Origin: JASGCK01 sp031538565 | GTDB lineage: Bacteria; Pseudomonadota; Gammaproteobacteria; Burkholderiales; Burkholderiaceae_C | Assembly (NCBI GenBank): GCA_031538565.1 | Contig: JAVKLS010000004.1 | Span: forward strand, 1-12,036 | Length of the DNA: 12,036 bases | Reading direction: 5' to 3' | Part shown: positions 6,392-12,036 of the stretch, one piece after another | Position numbering within the stretch: the first letter of the stretch is position 1 | How the letters are laid out: each line of letters starts with the position of its first letter | The notes under the pieces: generated by a model | What the model saw: the letters and a program-made list of their open reading frames with translations, nothing else | Database searches by the model: none | Told to the model about the DNA's origin: nothing | Translations under genes and position numbers: made by a program

Positions 6392-6937
6392 CTAATGCGG
6401 CTTGAAATAATCAAATGGCTCTTGGCAGGCAAGGCATCGGTACTGAGCCTTGCACGGCGTGGAGCCATATTGGCTAATGGTTTCGGTGGATGCGCAGGCG
6501 CAGCGCGGACAAGCGATTTTGTTTTTTTGCAAACCGCCAATGGCAAAAATGCCGATGCGCTGCTCGCTAGGCTCATGCGTGTGCGGCGGCGCAATGCCGT
6601 AGGCTTTCAGCTTTTCTTTGGCTGCGTCATTTATCCACTCAGTTGTCCACGCAGGCGAGAGTTGTGTTTTGATGATGATGCGCTTGCAACCTAATTCAGA
6701 CAAAACCTCGCGCACATCGGCAGCAATTACTTCGGTCGCAGGACAGCCCGAGTACGTGGGCGTGAGCGTCACGGTGCACGCGCCATCTCGTGCAACATCA
6801 ACCGCGCGAACAATGCCTAAATCCACAATCGAAATGACCAGAATTTCTGGGTCAGGCACGTTTTCCAGCACGCGCCAAATGGCATCTGAAGTGACCGCCA
6901 GATGCTGCGCTTTGTCGATTGTGTGGGGGGTCACCAT
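6392..6937 (-). CDS. paaD: PaaD, MIP18-type iron-sulfur assembly factor of the phenylacetyl-CoA epoxidase
   Basis: Required in the family for activity of the PaaABCE epoxidase, thought to help insert or mature its metal centre rather than being part of the purified complex. Of 181 residues, roughly 17-115 form the DUF59/MIP18 domain with the conserved Cys65 in TYSGCPATEV and the SPAWTTEWI segment (94-102). The C-terminal part carries a four-Cys zinc-ribbon-like pattern CPRC (143-146) and CLAC (168-171), with further Cys at 148 and 162. Slightly longer at the N-terminus than the usual 160-170 residues. The ATG overlaps the last codons of paaC by 7 nt (sequence AAATGGTGA), typical of translational coupling. 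Confidence 0.94.
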   Translation of the reverse strand: MVTPHTIDKAQHLAVTSDAIWRVLENVPDPEILVISIVDLGIVRAVDVARDGACTVTLTPTYSGCPATEVIAADVREVLSELGCKRIIIKTQLSPAWTTEWINDAAKEKLKAYGIAPPHTHEPSEQRIGIFAIGGLQKNKIACPRCACASTETISQYGSTPCKAQYRCLACQEPFDYFKPH

Positions 6938-7695
6938 TTGGCGTTTGGATACGCACGTTGCAAATGCTGCATCTCGGCAAGAATGTAGCCAAGGTGCTCG
7001 GTGCTTGTGCCGCCTGCCGATTTAGCTTTATGCATCCAAACGCCCGCGTCTGGCATAAGTAGCGCCGCCTCGCCCAGCGTTTCACTCATGAAAGCCAGCC
7101 ACGCGGGACGCAAGGTCGCCGCACTGAGCGCGCCATCCACAAACAACTCGCCCGTGTAAGCCCACAGCTGATTAAACGCCGCTTGCAAGCGAGCATGACT
7201 CTCTTGTGTGCCATCGCCCAAGCGAACAATCAAATCACGCGTGCGCCGCACATGGTAGGTCACCTCTTTAAAACTTTTACTGGCAATGTCAGAAACACCA
7301 GAGTGCGCGTGATTTTGCAAAGACTCCAGCATCAAGTAATGCCAAGCATCAAATAAAAATTGCCGCACCAGCGTGTACGCGTAGTCGCGCTGCGTATTAG
7401 CCCCAGAGCCACCAAGGCTATTGGGCAATTCGGTAATCAAAAAATTTTTAAATTCATGCGCATCACGCCCGTAAGCCAGCGCATCTTCATCGCGCCCTTT
7501 GCCCTCCAACTCGCCTGCAAGCGACAGCCATAAACGCGCCTGACCTAATAAGTCAAGCGCTGTATTGACTAGCGCCATGTCTTCCTCAATTGCAGGACCC
7601 TTGCCGCACCACTGACCTAAGCGCTGCGACAAGATGAGGCAAGAGTCCCCCAGCGTGAGCGCCAAATCGACGGGCGCAATATCCAGCGCTTTCAT
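6931..7695 (-). CDS. paaC: Phenylacetyl-CoA 1,2-epoxidase structural subunit PaaC
   Basis: Non-catalytic, ferritin-like partner of PaaA; the PaaA-PaaC heterodimer is the core of the epoxidase. The 254-residue protein is helical, has the normal length of about 250 residues, and carries the helix IEEDMALVNTALDLLGQARLWL and the segment HEFKNFLITELPN typical of PaaC. The region around YHVRRTRDLIVRLGDGTQESH corresponds to the PaaA metal site region but lacks the full set of di-iron ligands, as is usual for this subunit. Its ATG overlaps the paaB stop in an ATGA junction, and its own stop overlaps paaD, so stoichiometric expression from one message is likely. Confidence 0.96.
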   Translation of the reverse strand: MKALDIAPVDLALTLGDSCLILSQRLGQWCGKGPAIEEDMALVNTALDLLGQARLWLSLAGELEGKGRDEDALAYGRDAHEFKNFLITELPNSLGGSGANTQRDYAYTLVRQFLFDAWHYLMLESLQNHAHSGVSDIASKSFKEVTYHVRRTRDLIVRLGDGTQESHARLQAAFNQLWAYTGELFVDGALSAATLRPAWLAFMSETLGEAALLMPDAGVWMHKAKSAGGTSTEHLGYILAEMQHLQRAYPNAKW

Positions 7696-7982
7696 AAATG
7701 TCCCACACCTTCGGGCATGGGGAAAAACGTGGGATGCCGGTACACCTTGCTATTGGCGGGGTCAAACAAAGCATCTTGATCGTCTGGGCTGCTTGCCGCA
7801 ATGTGGTTAGAGCGCACAACCCAAATGCTCACACCTTCGTTGCGGCGCGTGTATACATCGCGGGCGTTGTTGATTGCCATCGCTTCGTCGCACGCGTGCA
7901 AACTTCCCACGTGCTTATGCGCCAAACCGTGCTGGCTGCGGATAAAAACCTCCCACAAAAGCCACTGCGTTTTATCAGTCAT
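7692..7982 (-). CDS. paaB: Phenylacetyl-CoA 1,2-epoxidase subunit PaaB
   Basis: Small subunit that bridges PaaA-PaaC units and is needed for the full complex. The 96 residues match the family length of about 95 and show the conserved WEVFIRSQHGLAHKHVGSLHA (first third), ARDVYTRRNEGVSIWVV (middle) and a C-terminal Asp-Pro-Ala-Asn-Ser-Lys-Tyr-Arg-His-Pro pattern (DPANSKVYRHP). The ATG overlaps the paaA stop by four bases (ATGA). An AAGGAAA ribosome-binding site lies inside the paaA 3' end just upstream. Confidence 0.96.
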   Translation of the reverse strand: MTDKTQWLLWEVFIRSQHGLAHKHVGSLHACDEAMAINNARDVYTRRNEGVSIWVVRSNHIAASSPDDQDALFDPANSKVYRHPTFFPMPEGVGHL

Positions 7983-8980
7983 GCTGCTTTCCTTTTCAGT
8001 TCTTGTTTGATCGCCTGTTTTTCAGCATTGGCAACCAAGGCCTCGCGAAACCACGCGCCATCATTGTGCGCATCGTTGCGCGTTTGCAATCGCTCTTTGT
8101 TGCAAGGACCATTTCCTTTGAGCACTTGTTGAAACTCACTCCAATCAATCGCACCAAAGTCGTAATGCTGCGTGGCTTCATTCCACTTCAAGTCGGGGTC
8201 GGGAACCGTCAGACCCAAAAACTCGATTTGCGGCACGGTTTGATCCACCATTTTTTGCCGCAGCTCGTCGTTAGACAGCAGCTTGATTCGCCACGCCGCC
8301 GACTGCGCGCTATTGACCGACTCCGCATCGGAGGGACCAAACATCATGAGGCTTGGCCACCACCAGCGGTTGAGCGCGTCTTGCGCCATTTGTTTTTGCT
8401 CGGGCGTGCCTCGGCACAGAGTCAGCATGAGATCAAAACCTTGGCGCTGGTGAAAAGACTCCTCTTTGCACACACGCACCATTGCCCGCGCATAAGGACC
8501 AAACGAGCAGCGACACAGCGGGATTTGGTTGATGATGGCTGAGCCATCCACCAACCAACCAATCGCACCAATGTCCGCCCACGTGGGCGTGGGGTAATTA
8601 AAAATGCTGGAGTATTTGGCTTTGCCTGATAACAAATCTGCCGTCATTTGCTCGCGCGATGTGCCCAGCGTTTCCGCCGCCGAGTAAAGGTACAAGCCAT
8701 GCCCCGCCTCGTCTTGCACTTTGGCAAGCAAAATCGCTTTGCGCTTGAGCGTGGGCGCACGCGTCACCCAATTGCCTTCGGGTAGCTGCCCCACAATTTC
8801 GGAATGCGCGTGCTGGGAGATTTGCCTAATCAAGGTTTTTCGGTAGGCATCGGGCATCCAGTCCTTGGCTTCAATTTTTACACCCGCATCAATGCGGCTC
8901 TGGAATGCCGCCTCCTCGGGCGACATCTCGGCAAGGCTATTGACCTTGCTTTGCCCTGTTTCAACAAGTTGTGCGTACAT
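7979..8980 (-). CDS. paaA: Phenylacetyl-CoA 1,2-epoxidase catalytic subunit PaaA
   Basis: Di-iron oxygenase subunit that converts phenylacetyl-CoA to ring-1,2-epoxyphenylacetyl-CoA using O2 and electrons from PaaE. The 333 residues include both ExxH iron-ligand helices: DEAGH (E91, H94) and KEESFH (E173, H176), with a further candidate ligand E61 in HAHSEIVG. The signature GWLVDGSAIINQIPLCRCSFGPYARAM (140-166) is that of PaaA. The length is a little above the enterobacterial protein (about 310), with extra residues mainly at the charged C-terminal tail. An AGGAG ribosome-binding site overlaps the stop codon of the upstream Bug gene and is 5 nt from the ATG, so paaA is translationally coupled to it. 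All ligands expected for catalysis are present. Confidence 0.97.
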   Translation of the reverse strand: MYAQLVETGQSKVNSLAEMSPEEAAFQSRIDAGVKIEAKDWMPDAYRKTLIRQISQHAHSEIVGQLPEGNWVTRAPTLKRKAILLAKVQDEAGHGLYLYSAAETLGTSREQMTADLLSGKAKYSSIFNYPTPTWADIGAIGWLVDGSAIINQIPLCRCSFGPYARAMVRVCKEESFHQRQGFDLMLTLCRGTPEQKQMAQDALNRWWWPSLMMFGPSDAESVNSAQSAAWRIKLLSNDELRQKMVDQTVPQIEFLGLTVPDPDLKWNEATQHYDFGAIDWSEFQQVLKGNGPCNKERLQTRNDAHNDGAWFREALVANAEKQAIKQELKRKAA

Positions 8981-8989
8981 GATTGCTCC

Positions 8990-9961
8990 TTATTCCATGC
9001 TGATGTGTTTGTCGCGAATCAAACGTCCCCAACGCTCGCGCTCCGCATCGGCGTAGCCCGTCATTTGCTCGGGCGTGCTAGGCAAGCCCTCTACGCCCAT
9101 CACCTGCAAACGCGCTTTGACATTGGTGGCGTTCAGTGCCGCCTTCAAAGCCGCATTGAGCGTTTGAATGGACTCGGGCGACGTTCCCACAGGTGCAGCC
9201 ACACCTTGCCATGCATAAGCTTCAAAACCCTTCATCCCTTGCTCGGAAAGCGTTGGCAAGTCAGGCATAGTGGCAAGACGCGTAGGACTGGCAAGACCAA
9301 TTGCTTTGACTTTGTCCGAGGTAATAAATTGCCCGCCAGAGGCCGAATCGATAAACATCATCGGCACTTGTCCGCCCACCATATCGGTCAGTGCTGGCGC
9401 TGCGCCTTTGTAGGGAATGTGCGAGAGCTTAAGCCCCGCTTGATCGGCAAACATTTCCATCGTTAAGTGGTGCGCACTACCCACACCTGCGGAAGCAAAG
9501 TTCAACGCCGTAGGATTAGCTTTTGCCCAAACCAAAAACTCTTTCAAATTATTGGCAGGTACTTTATTCGACACAATCAAAATGAGCGGGAAACGCGCCA
9601 ACAAACCAATCGATGCCAAGTCGTTTTTAGCGTTGTAGCTGAGCTTTTTAAACAGCGCTGGATTCGCCGCCAAAGTAGCCGAGTCCGCAGAAAAAATGAT
9701 GTTGCCAAAGTCTTTGGAGCGCACCACATATTCGGCTGCGATATTGGTTGCAGCCCCAGGTTTGTTATTGATCACCACAGGGCGCTTGAGCGTTTTTGTC
9801 ATTTCTTCCGCCACGATACGCGCAACCGCATCTGATCCGCCGCCTGCGGGATAGCCAAGCACCCATTCAAGGGGCTTGTCGTTATCCGCCGCCATCGCTA
9901 ACGATAAAGATACGGCGCTGCACAGCAAAGCGCAAAACGCCAATACAAGACGATGCATCAT
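8990..9961 (-). CDS. Bug-family periplasmic substrate-binding protein (tripartite tricarboxylate transporter receptor)
   Basis: Extracytoplasmic receptor of the TctC/Bug family, which binds a small carboxylate in the periplasm. The 323-residue protein has a Sec signal peptide (Met-Met-His-Arg then a hydrophobic core, probable cleavage after AMA at residue 24), followed by WVLGYPAGGGSDAVAR (33-48), the glycine-rich ligand loop of the family, and the later segment IPYKGAAPALTDMVGGQVPMM, also diagnostic. AGGAGA lies 8 nt before the first ATG, so that start is used. It is the promoter-proximal gene of the paa operon, ending 9 nt before paaA. No TctA or TctB membrane partner is in the window; Bug genes are very often orphan in Burkholderiales. 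Its place suggests phenylacetate or another aromatic acid as ligand, but this is inference from position. Confidence 0.93.
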   Translation of the reverse strand: MMHRLVLAFCALLCSAVSLSLAMAADNDKPLEWVLGYPAGGGSDAVARIVAEEMTKTLKRPVVINNKPGAATNIAAEYVVRSKDFGNIIFSADSATLAANPALFKKLSYNAKNDLASIGLLARFPLILIVSNKVPANNLKEFLVWAKANPTALNFASAGVGSAHHLTMEMFADQAGLKLSHIPYKGAAPALTDMVGGQVPMMFIDSASGGQFITSDKVKAIGLASPTRLATMPDLPTLSEQGMKGFEAYAWQGVAAPVGTSPESIQTLNAALKAALNATNVKARLQVMGVEGLPSTPEQMTGYADAERERWGRLIRDKHISME

Positions 9962-9994
9962 GCAAGTTTCTCCTAGTAGTTTGTAATTGAGCCG

Positions 9995-10023
9995 ATGGTA
10001 GTGATAAAAAATGACTCACTCAA
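9995..10023 (-). promoter_or_regulatory. Candidate sigma70 promoter of the Bug-paaABCDEK operon
   Basis: On the minus strand, TTGAGT (10023-10018) and TACCAT (10000-9995) each match the -35 and -10 consensus at four of six positions, with the ideal 17-nt spacer. Initiation would be near 9988, leaving a leader of about 27 nt with the ribosome-binding site at 9974-9969. Both boxes touch the arms of the inverted repeat at 9999-10029. The boxes are weak, and other placements are possible in this 101-nt divergent gap. Confidence 0.4.
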
Positions 10024-10029
10024 TCACTA
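9999..10029. promoter_or_regulatory. Candidate PaaX operator (7-bp inverted repeat)
   Basis: Arms TAGTGAT (9999-10005) and ATCACTA (10023-10029) are perfect inverted copies separated by 17 bp and lie in the only intergenic space between paaX and the operon it should control. The GTGATT core read on the minus strand agrees with the TGATT core known for enterobacterial PaaX sites, while the rest of that consensus is not matched. Overlap with both promoter boxes would allow repression of the paa operon; phenylacetyl-CoA is the known inducer that releases PaaX. Assignment is inference. Confidence 0.45.
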
Positions 10030-10062
10030 TTTCTGTATCATGTTGCCACAAATGCTTTGCCC

Positions 10063-10974
10063 ATGACCCGCCAACTATCCCCACACAGCCTTTCCAGCAG
10101 CCTGCACAAAATGCGACGCGGTCTCACGCTGCGCGCCAACTCCATGATGATGACGCTCTACGGCGATGTCTTTGCTCCGCGCCGCCAATCGGTTTGGCTG
10201 GGCAGCTTAATTGAACTACTGCCAATGTTTGACCTCTCGCCCAGGCAAGTGCGTACCAGTGCGTTTCGCTTAACGGCGGATCATTGGTTCGATGTGACGC
10301 GGCAGGGCAGGCGCAGCTACTACGCGCTATCGCCCACAGGCACGCAGCGCGTAGAGCACGCCCAGCAGCGCATTTACGAATTTAGCGCACAACCTTGGAA
10401 TGGTGTGTGGATGCTGGTTTTTATAGATGCCAAGTGGAAACTAAGTGCGCGGCAAACACTCAAGCGCGAGTTGCTGTGGGACGGCTTTGGGCAACTCGCC
10501 CAGAACATCTTGGCGCATCCGCGTGCCAAAACGCAGTCGCTGACCGAAATTATTCAAGCCTGCAAAGCCGAAGCACATATCACGCTGCTGACCGCATCTG
10601 GCATCGACGGCTACTCCCGCCAACCCCTGATCCAACTTATGCGGCAAGCCTTTAACTTGGCGCATATCGATGCGGCGTGGGTGCAATTCATTAACCGCTT
10701 TGCTCCTATCGCCAGCGCCGCGCCCGCGCTGACTCCTGTCGAATCTTTTTATGTGCGGGTTTTGCTCATCCACGAATACCGCCGCATTTTGCTGCGCGAT
10801 CCCAATCTACCCGAAGCCCTGCTGCCGCCCGAATGGCCTGGCCTGGCAGCACGGCAGCTTTGCCAAACGCTGTACCAAACACTCAAAGCGTCCAGCGAAC
10901 AATTTTTGATGGATTACGTTCAAACCTTAGACGGAAAGCTTGCCGCCACGCCTTTAGAGATTTCGATTCGGTAG
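10063..10974 (+). CDS. paaX: PaaX-family repressor of phenylacetate catabolism
   Basis: Cytosolic transcriptional repressor; in the studied enterobacterial case it represses the paa genes and is released by phenylacetyl-CoA. The 303-residue protein has the N-terminal winged-helix region (about 20-100, including SMMMTLYGDVFAPRRQSVWLGSLIELL and QVRTSAFRLTADHWF, then a wing with GRRSYYALSPTG), a central domain starting near PWNGVWMLVFID, and the C-terminal PaaX domain with EYRRILLRDPNLPEALLPPEWPG. That last motif is a strong signature of the family. Start: a TTG two codons upstream is in frame, but ATG at 10063 is preferred; neither has a clear ribosome-binding site, so translation may be weak or leaderless-like. 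It diverges from the Bug-paa operon, the expected place for its regulator. Many Burkholderiales use the TetR-type PaaR instead, so a PaaX here is worth noting. Confidence 0.93.
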   Translation: MTRQLSPHSLSSSLHKMRRGLTLRANSMMMTLYGDVFAPRRQSVWLGSLIELLPMFDLSPRQVRTSAFRLTADHWFDVTRQGRRSYYALSPTGTQRVEHAQQRIYEFSAQPWNGVWMLVFIDAKWKLSARQTLKRELLWDGFGQLAQNILAHPRAKTQSLTEIIQACKAEAHITLLTASGIDGYSRQPLIQLMRQAFNLAHIDAAWVQFINRFAPIASAAPALTPVESFYVRVLLIHEYRRILLRDPNLPEALLPPEWPGLAARQLCQTLYQTLKASSEQFLMDYVQTLDGKLAATPLEISIR

Positions 10975-11007
10975 AAGGGCGGCGCTAGGCACGGCGCCAC
11001 CACTTCT
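10973..11007. terminator. Stem-loop between convergent paaX and patatin genes
   Basis: AGAAG (10973-10977) pairs with CTTCT (11003-11007), and GGCGC (10981-10985) with GCGCC (10994-10998), with a bulge and a mismatch between the two stems. The hairpin covers the stop codons of both converging genes. No T-run follows in either direction, so it is only a weak terminator candidate. Confidence 0.3.
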
Positions 11008-11936
11008 TACTGCGCTAAAAGTGCCTTGAGCTTTGGCAGCTCGGCCAGCATGGCAGTGCGGCCCGCTTCGATGGCGCGACCCTTGGCGGCAAAGTCGGAG
11101 CTGCTAACACCCACAAGCGCGGGGCGTACCCACACATCGGCGCCTTTGTTTTCAAAGCTGTTGATGCTTTGGCTCATGATGCTAAAAGTTTTGATCAAAA
11201 TTTGTAGCAAGTTATCCGTAGCCTCCCCTTCGGGCGCTGAAGAAATATCGACCGCCAACACCAGCGTCGCACCCATTTGCCGTGCGTAGCGCACGGGCAC
11301 AGGCGCAACCAGTCCGCCATCGACGAAGTCCAGCCCGCCAATTGTTACTGGGGGAAACACACCAGGCACAGCGCTAGACGCCCGCACCGCCGTGGCAATA
11401 TCGCCTTGCCTAAAAAGTATGCCTTTACCCGACTGCAAATTGGTCGCCACAATGCCCAATGGAATACTAGCTTGCTCAATTAACTTGTGCCCCACTTGAT
11501 CGCCCACATACTTGGCATAGGCGTCGCCGCGTAAAAGTCCGCCACGATTAAGAAATGGCAGCGTCCAGTCAATGATGCTTGCCTCTGCCATTTTGTCCGC
11601 TAACATTTTTAGCTCTTTGCCGCCCTTGCCCGTCGCATAAATACTGCCCACCAAACTGCCCGCTGATGTTCCCACCACTAAATCGGGTTTGATACCGTTT
11701 TCCTCTAACACTTGAATGACACCAATATGCGCAAAGCCACGCGCTGCGCCGCCACCAAGCACAAGTCCCAGTTTTGGAGTCGGCTTAATGGGCGGCACAG
11801 GGTTTGCTACAGGGGGGGGGGCGCTAGTGAGTTTCACACTTGAGCACGAGGTTAAGAGTAATGCGCCAGCCAACAAAACAATGCGGGGCAGCAATAATGT
11901 TGTAAGTAAATAGACTTGTCCGCTTTTAGATCTCAT
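11007..11936 (-). CDS. Patatin-like phospholipase, predicted lipoprotein (RssA-like)
   Basis: Predicted acyl hydrolase with a Ser-Asp dyad, anchored as a lipoprotein. In the 309-residue form the N-terminus is a signal peptide with hydrophobic core (about 10-28) and lipobox LTSC ending at Cys31; Ser at +2 predicts outer-membrane sorting. A Pro-rich linker (40-54) leads to the patatin domain: oxyanion-hole GGGAARG (61-67), nucleophile elbow GTSAG (89-93, Ser91) and DGG (206-208, Asp206). Both catalytic residues are present. A TTG ten codons upstream would put charged and Cys residues before the signal peptide, so ATG at 11936 is chosen; its ribosome-binding site is weak (GCGGAC). The codons for Ala39-Pro42 form a run of ten C, a slippage-prone tract. 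It converges on paaX and has no functional link to the paa genes that I can see. Exact lipid substrate unknown. Confidence 0.92.
   Translation of the reverse strand: MRSKSGQVYLLTTLLLPRIVLLAGALLLTSCSSVKLTSAPPPVANPVPPIKPTPKLGLVLGGGAARGFAHIGVIQVLEENGIKPDLVVGTSAGSLVGSIYATGKGGKELKMLADKMAEASIIDWTLPFLNRGGLLRGDAYAKYVGDQVGHKLIEQASIPLGIVATNLQSGKGILFRQGDIATAVRASSAVPGVFPPVTIGGLDFVDGGLVAPVPVRYARQMGATLVLAVDISSAPEGEATDNLLQILIKTFSIMSQSINSFENKGADVWVRPALVGVSSSDFAAKGRAIEAGRTAMLAELPKLKALLAQ
11812..11821 (-). repeat. Ten-base poly-C tract inside the patatin lipoprotein gene
   Basis: The coding strand reads GCC CCC CCC CCT, ten C in a row, just after the lipobox. The frame is open at ten. With nine C the next codons become CTG TAG, a stop at once; with eleven the frame runs TGT AGC AAA CCC TGT GCC GCC CAT TAA. 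Both off-frames end before the catalytic domain. Confidence 0.85.
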
Positions 11937-11951
11937 GAATTGTCCGCATTT

Positions 11952-12010
11952 GCAAATATCTGCCAAAGGAGCGAAGGGCGAAGCCCGTAGCGGATTTGGC
12001 AGATATTTGC
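11952..12010. repeat. 59-bp palindromic element with 16-bp perfect arms
   Basis: Arms GCAAATATCTGCCAAA (11952-11967) and TTTGGCAGATATTTGC (11995-12010) are exact inverted copies around a 27-nt centre that contains its own small stem GGGC-GAA-GCCC (11976-11986). The folded form would be a long cruciform or RNA hairpin. It ends 15 nt before the patatin ATG. Outside it, TGTCC (11941) and GGACA (12029-12033) form a weak outer pair. It resembles a REP-like or miniature inverted-repeat element, but no second copy is in the window to prove it is a repeat family. Confidence 0.7.
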
Positions 12011-12036
12011 GGCCCAGATTGCGGGGCGGGACATAA

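Noticed and set aside
8003..8542. 179-residue plus-strand ORF
   Set aside because: Antisense to paaA, which has intact iron-ligand motifs; no recognisable domain and no ribosome-binding site.
8804..9466. 220-residue plus-strand ORF
   Set aside because: It lies antisense to paaA and the Bug gene, both strongly recognised, and has shadow-like composition rich in His, Arg and Cys.
11952..12010. Integron attC site or CRISPR repeat
   Set aside because: The palindrome lacks the RYYYAAC/GTTRRRY core sites of attC, there is no integrase or gene cassette, and there is only one unit, so no array.

Overview
The window looks like a betaproteobacterial chromosome, most likely Burkholderiales. The reasons are a Bug-type (tripartite tricarboxylate transporter) periplasmic receptor, a PHA-granule phasin, a paaABCDE-paaK phenylacetate operon and a moderately GC-rich composition. 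No tRNA, rRNA, CRISPR array, transposase or phage gene is visible. Placement below order level is not possible from the sequence alone.

Left part (1-3341, all minus strand). At the left edge lies the first 59 nt of a class II glutamine amidotransferase gene that runs off the window. To its right is a tightly packed group transcribed right to left: an FMN nitroreductase, pncB (nicotinate phosphoribosyltransferase), a tiny two-transmembrane reading frame interrupted by a frameshift at a G GGT TTT heptamer, and a GhrB-like 2-hydroxyacid dehydrogenase. All act on or with nicotinamide or flavin cofactors, or are simply co-transcribed.

Middle (3342-4016). A short phasin gene on the plus strand has a near-consensus sigma70 promoter. 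The promoter is flanked by two near-identical 16-bp sequences, one upstream of the -35 and one at the predicted start site, an arrangement expected for a PhaR-type repressor. The gene is followed by three consecutive stem-loops, the first and third being good intrinsic terminators.

Right-centre (4017-10974). The aerobic phenylacetate operon is on the minus strand: Bug receptor, paaA, paaB, paaC, paaD, paaE, paaK, with overlapping or nearly touching ends throughout. PaaK makes phenylacetyl-CoA, PaaABCE (with PaaD for cluster assembly) epoxidises it, and the Bug protein may capture a related substrate in the periplasm. The later steps (paaG, paaZ, paaJ, paaF, paaH) are not in the window. The repressor gene paaX is divergent. 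The 101-nt gap between them holds a candidate promoter overlapped at both ends by a 7-bp inverted repeat, the likely PaaX operator.

Right edge (11007-12036). A patatin-like lipoprotein phospholipase gene (minus strand) converges on paaX. Its coding strand carries a run of ten C just after the lipobox. A gain or loss of one base gives a stop within a few codons, so this is a candidate phase-variable switch. A 59-bp hairpin-forming palindrome with 16-bp perfect arms sits just upstream of its start codon.

Most of the window is ordinary housekeeping and catabolism. The points most worth checking are the poly-C tract, the phasin operator pair, the frameshifted small ORF, the paaX operator and the terminal palindrome. 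I do not see a clear, wholly new multi-gene system.
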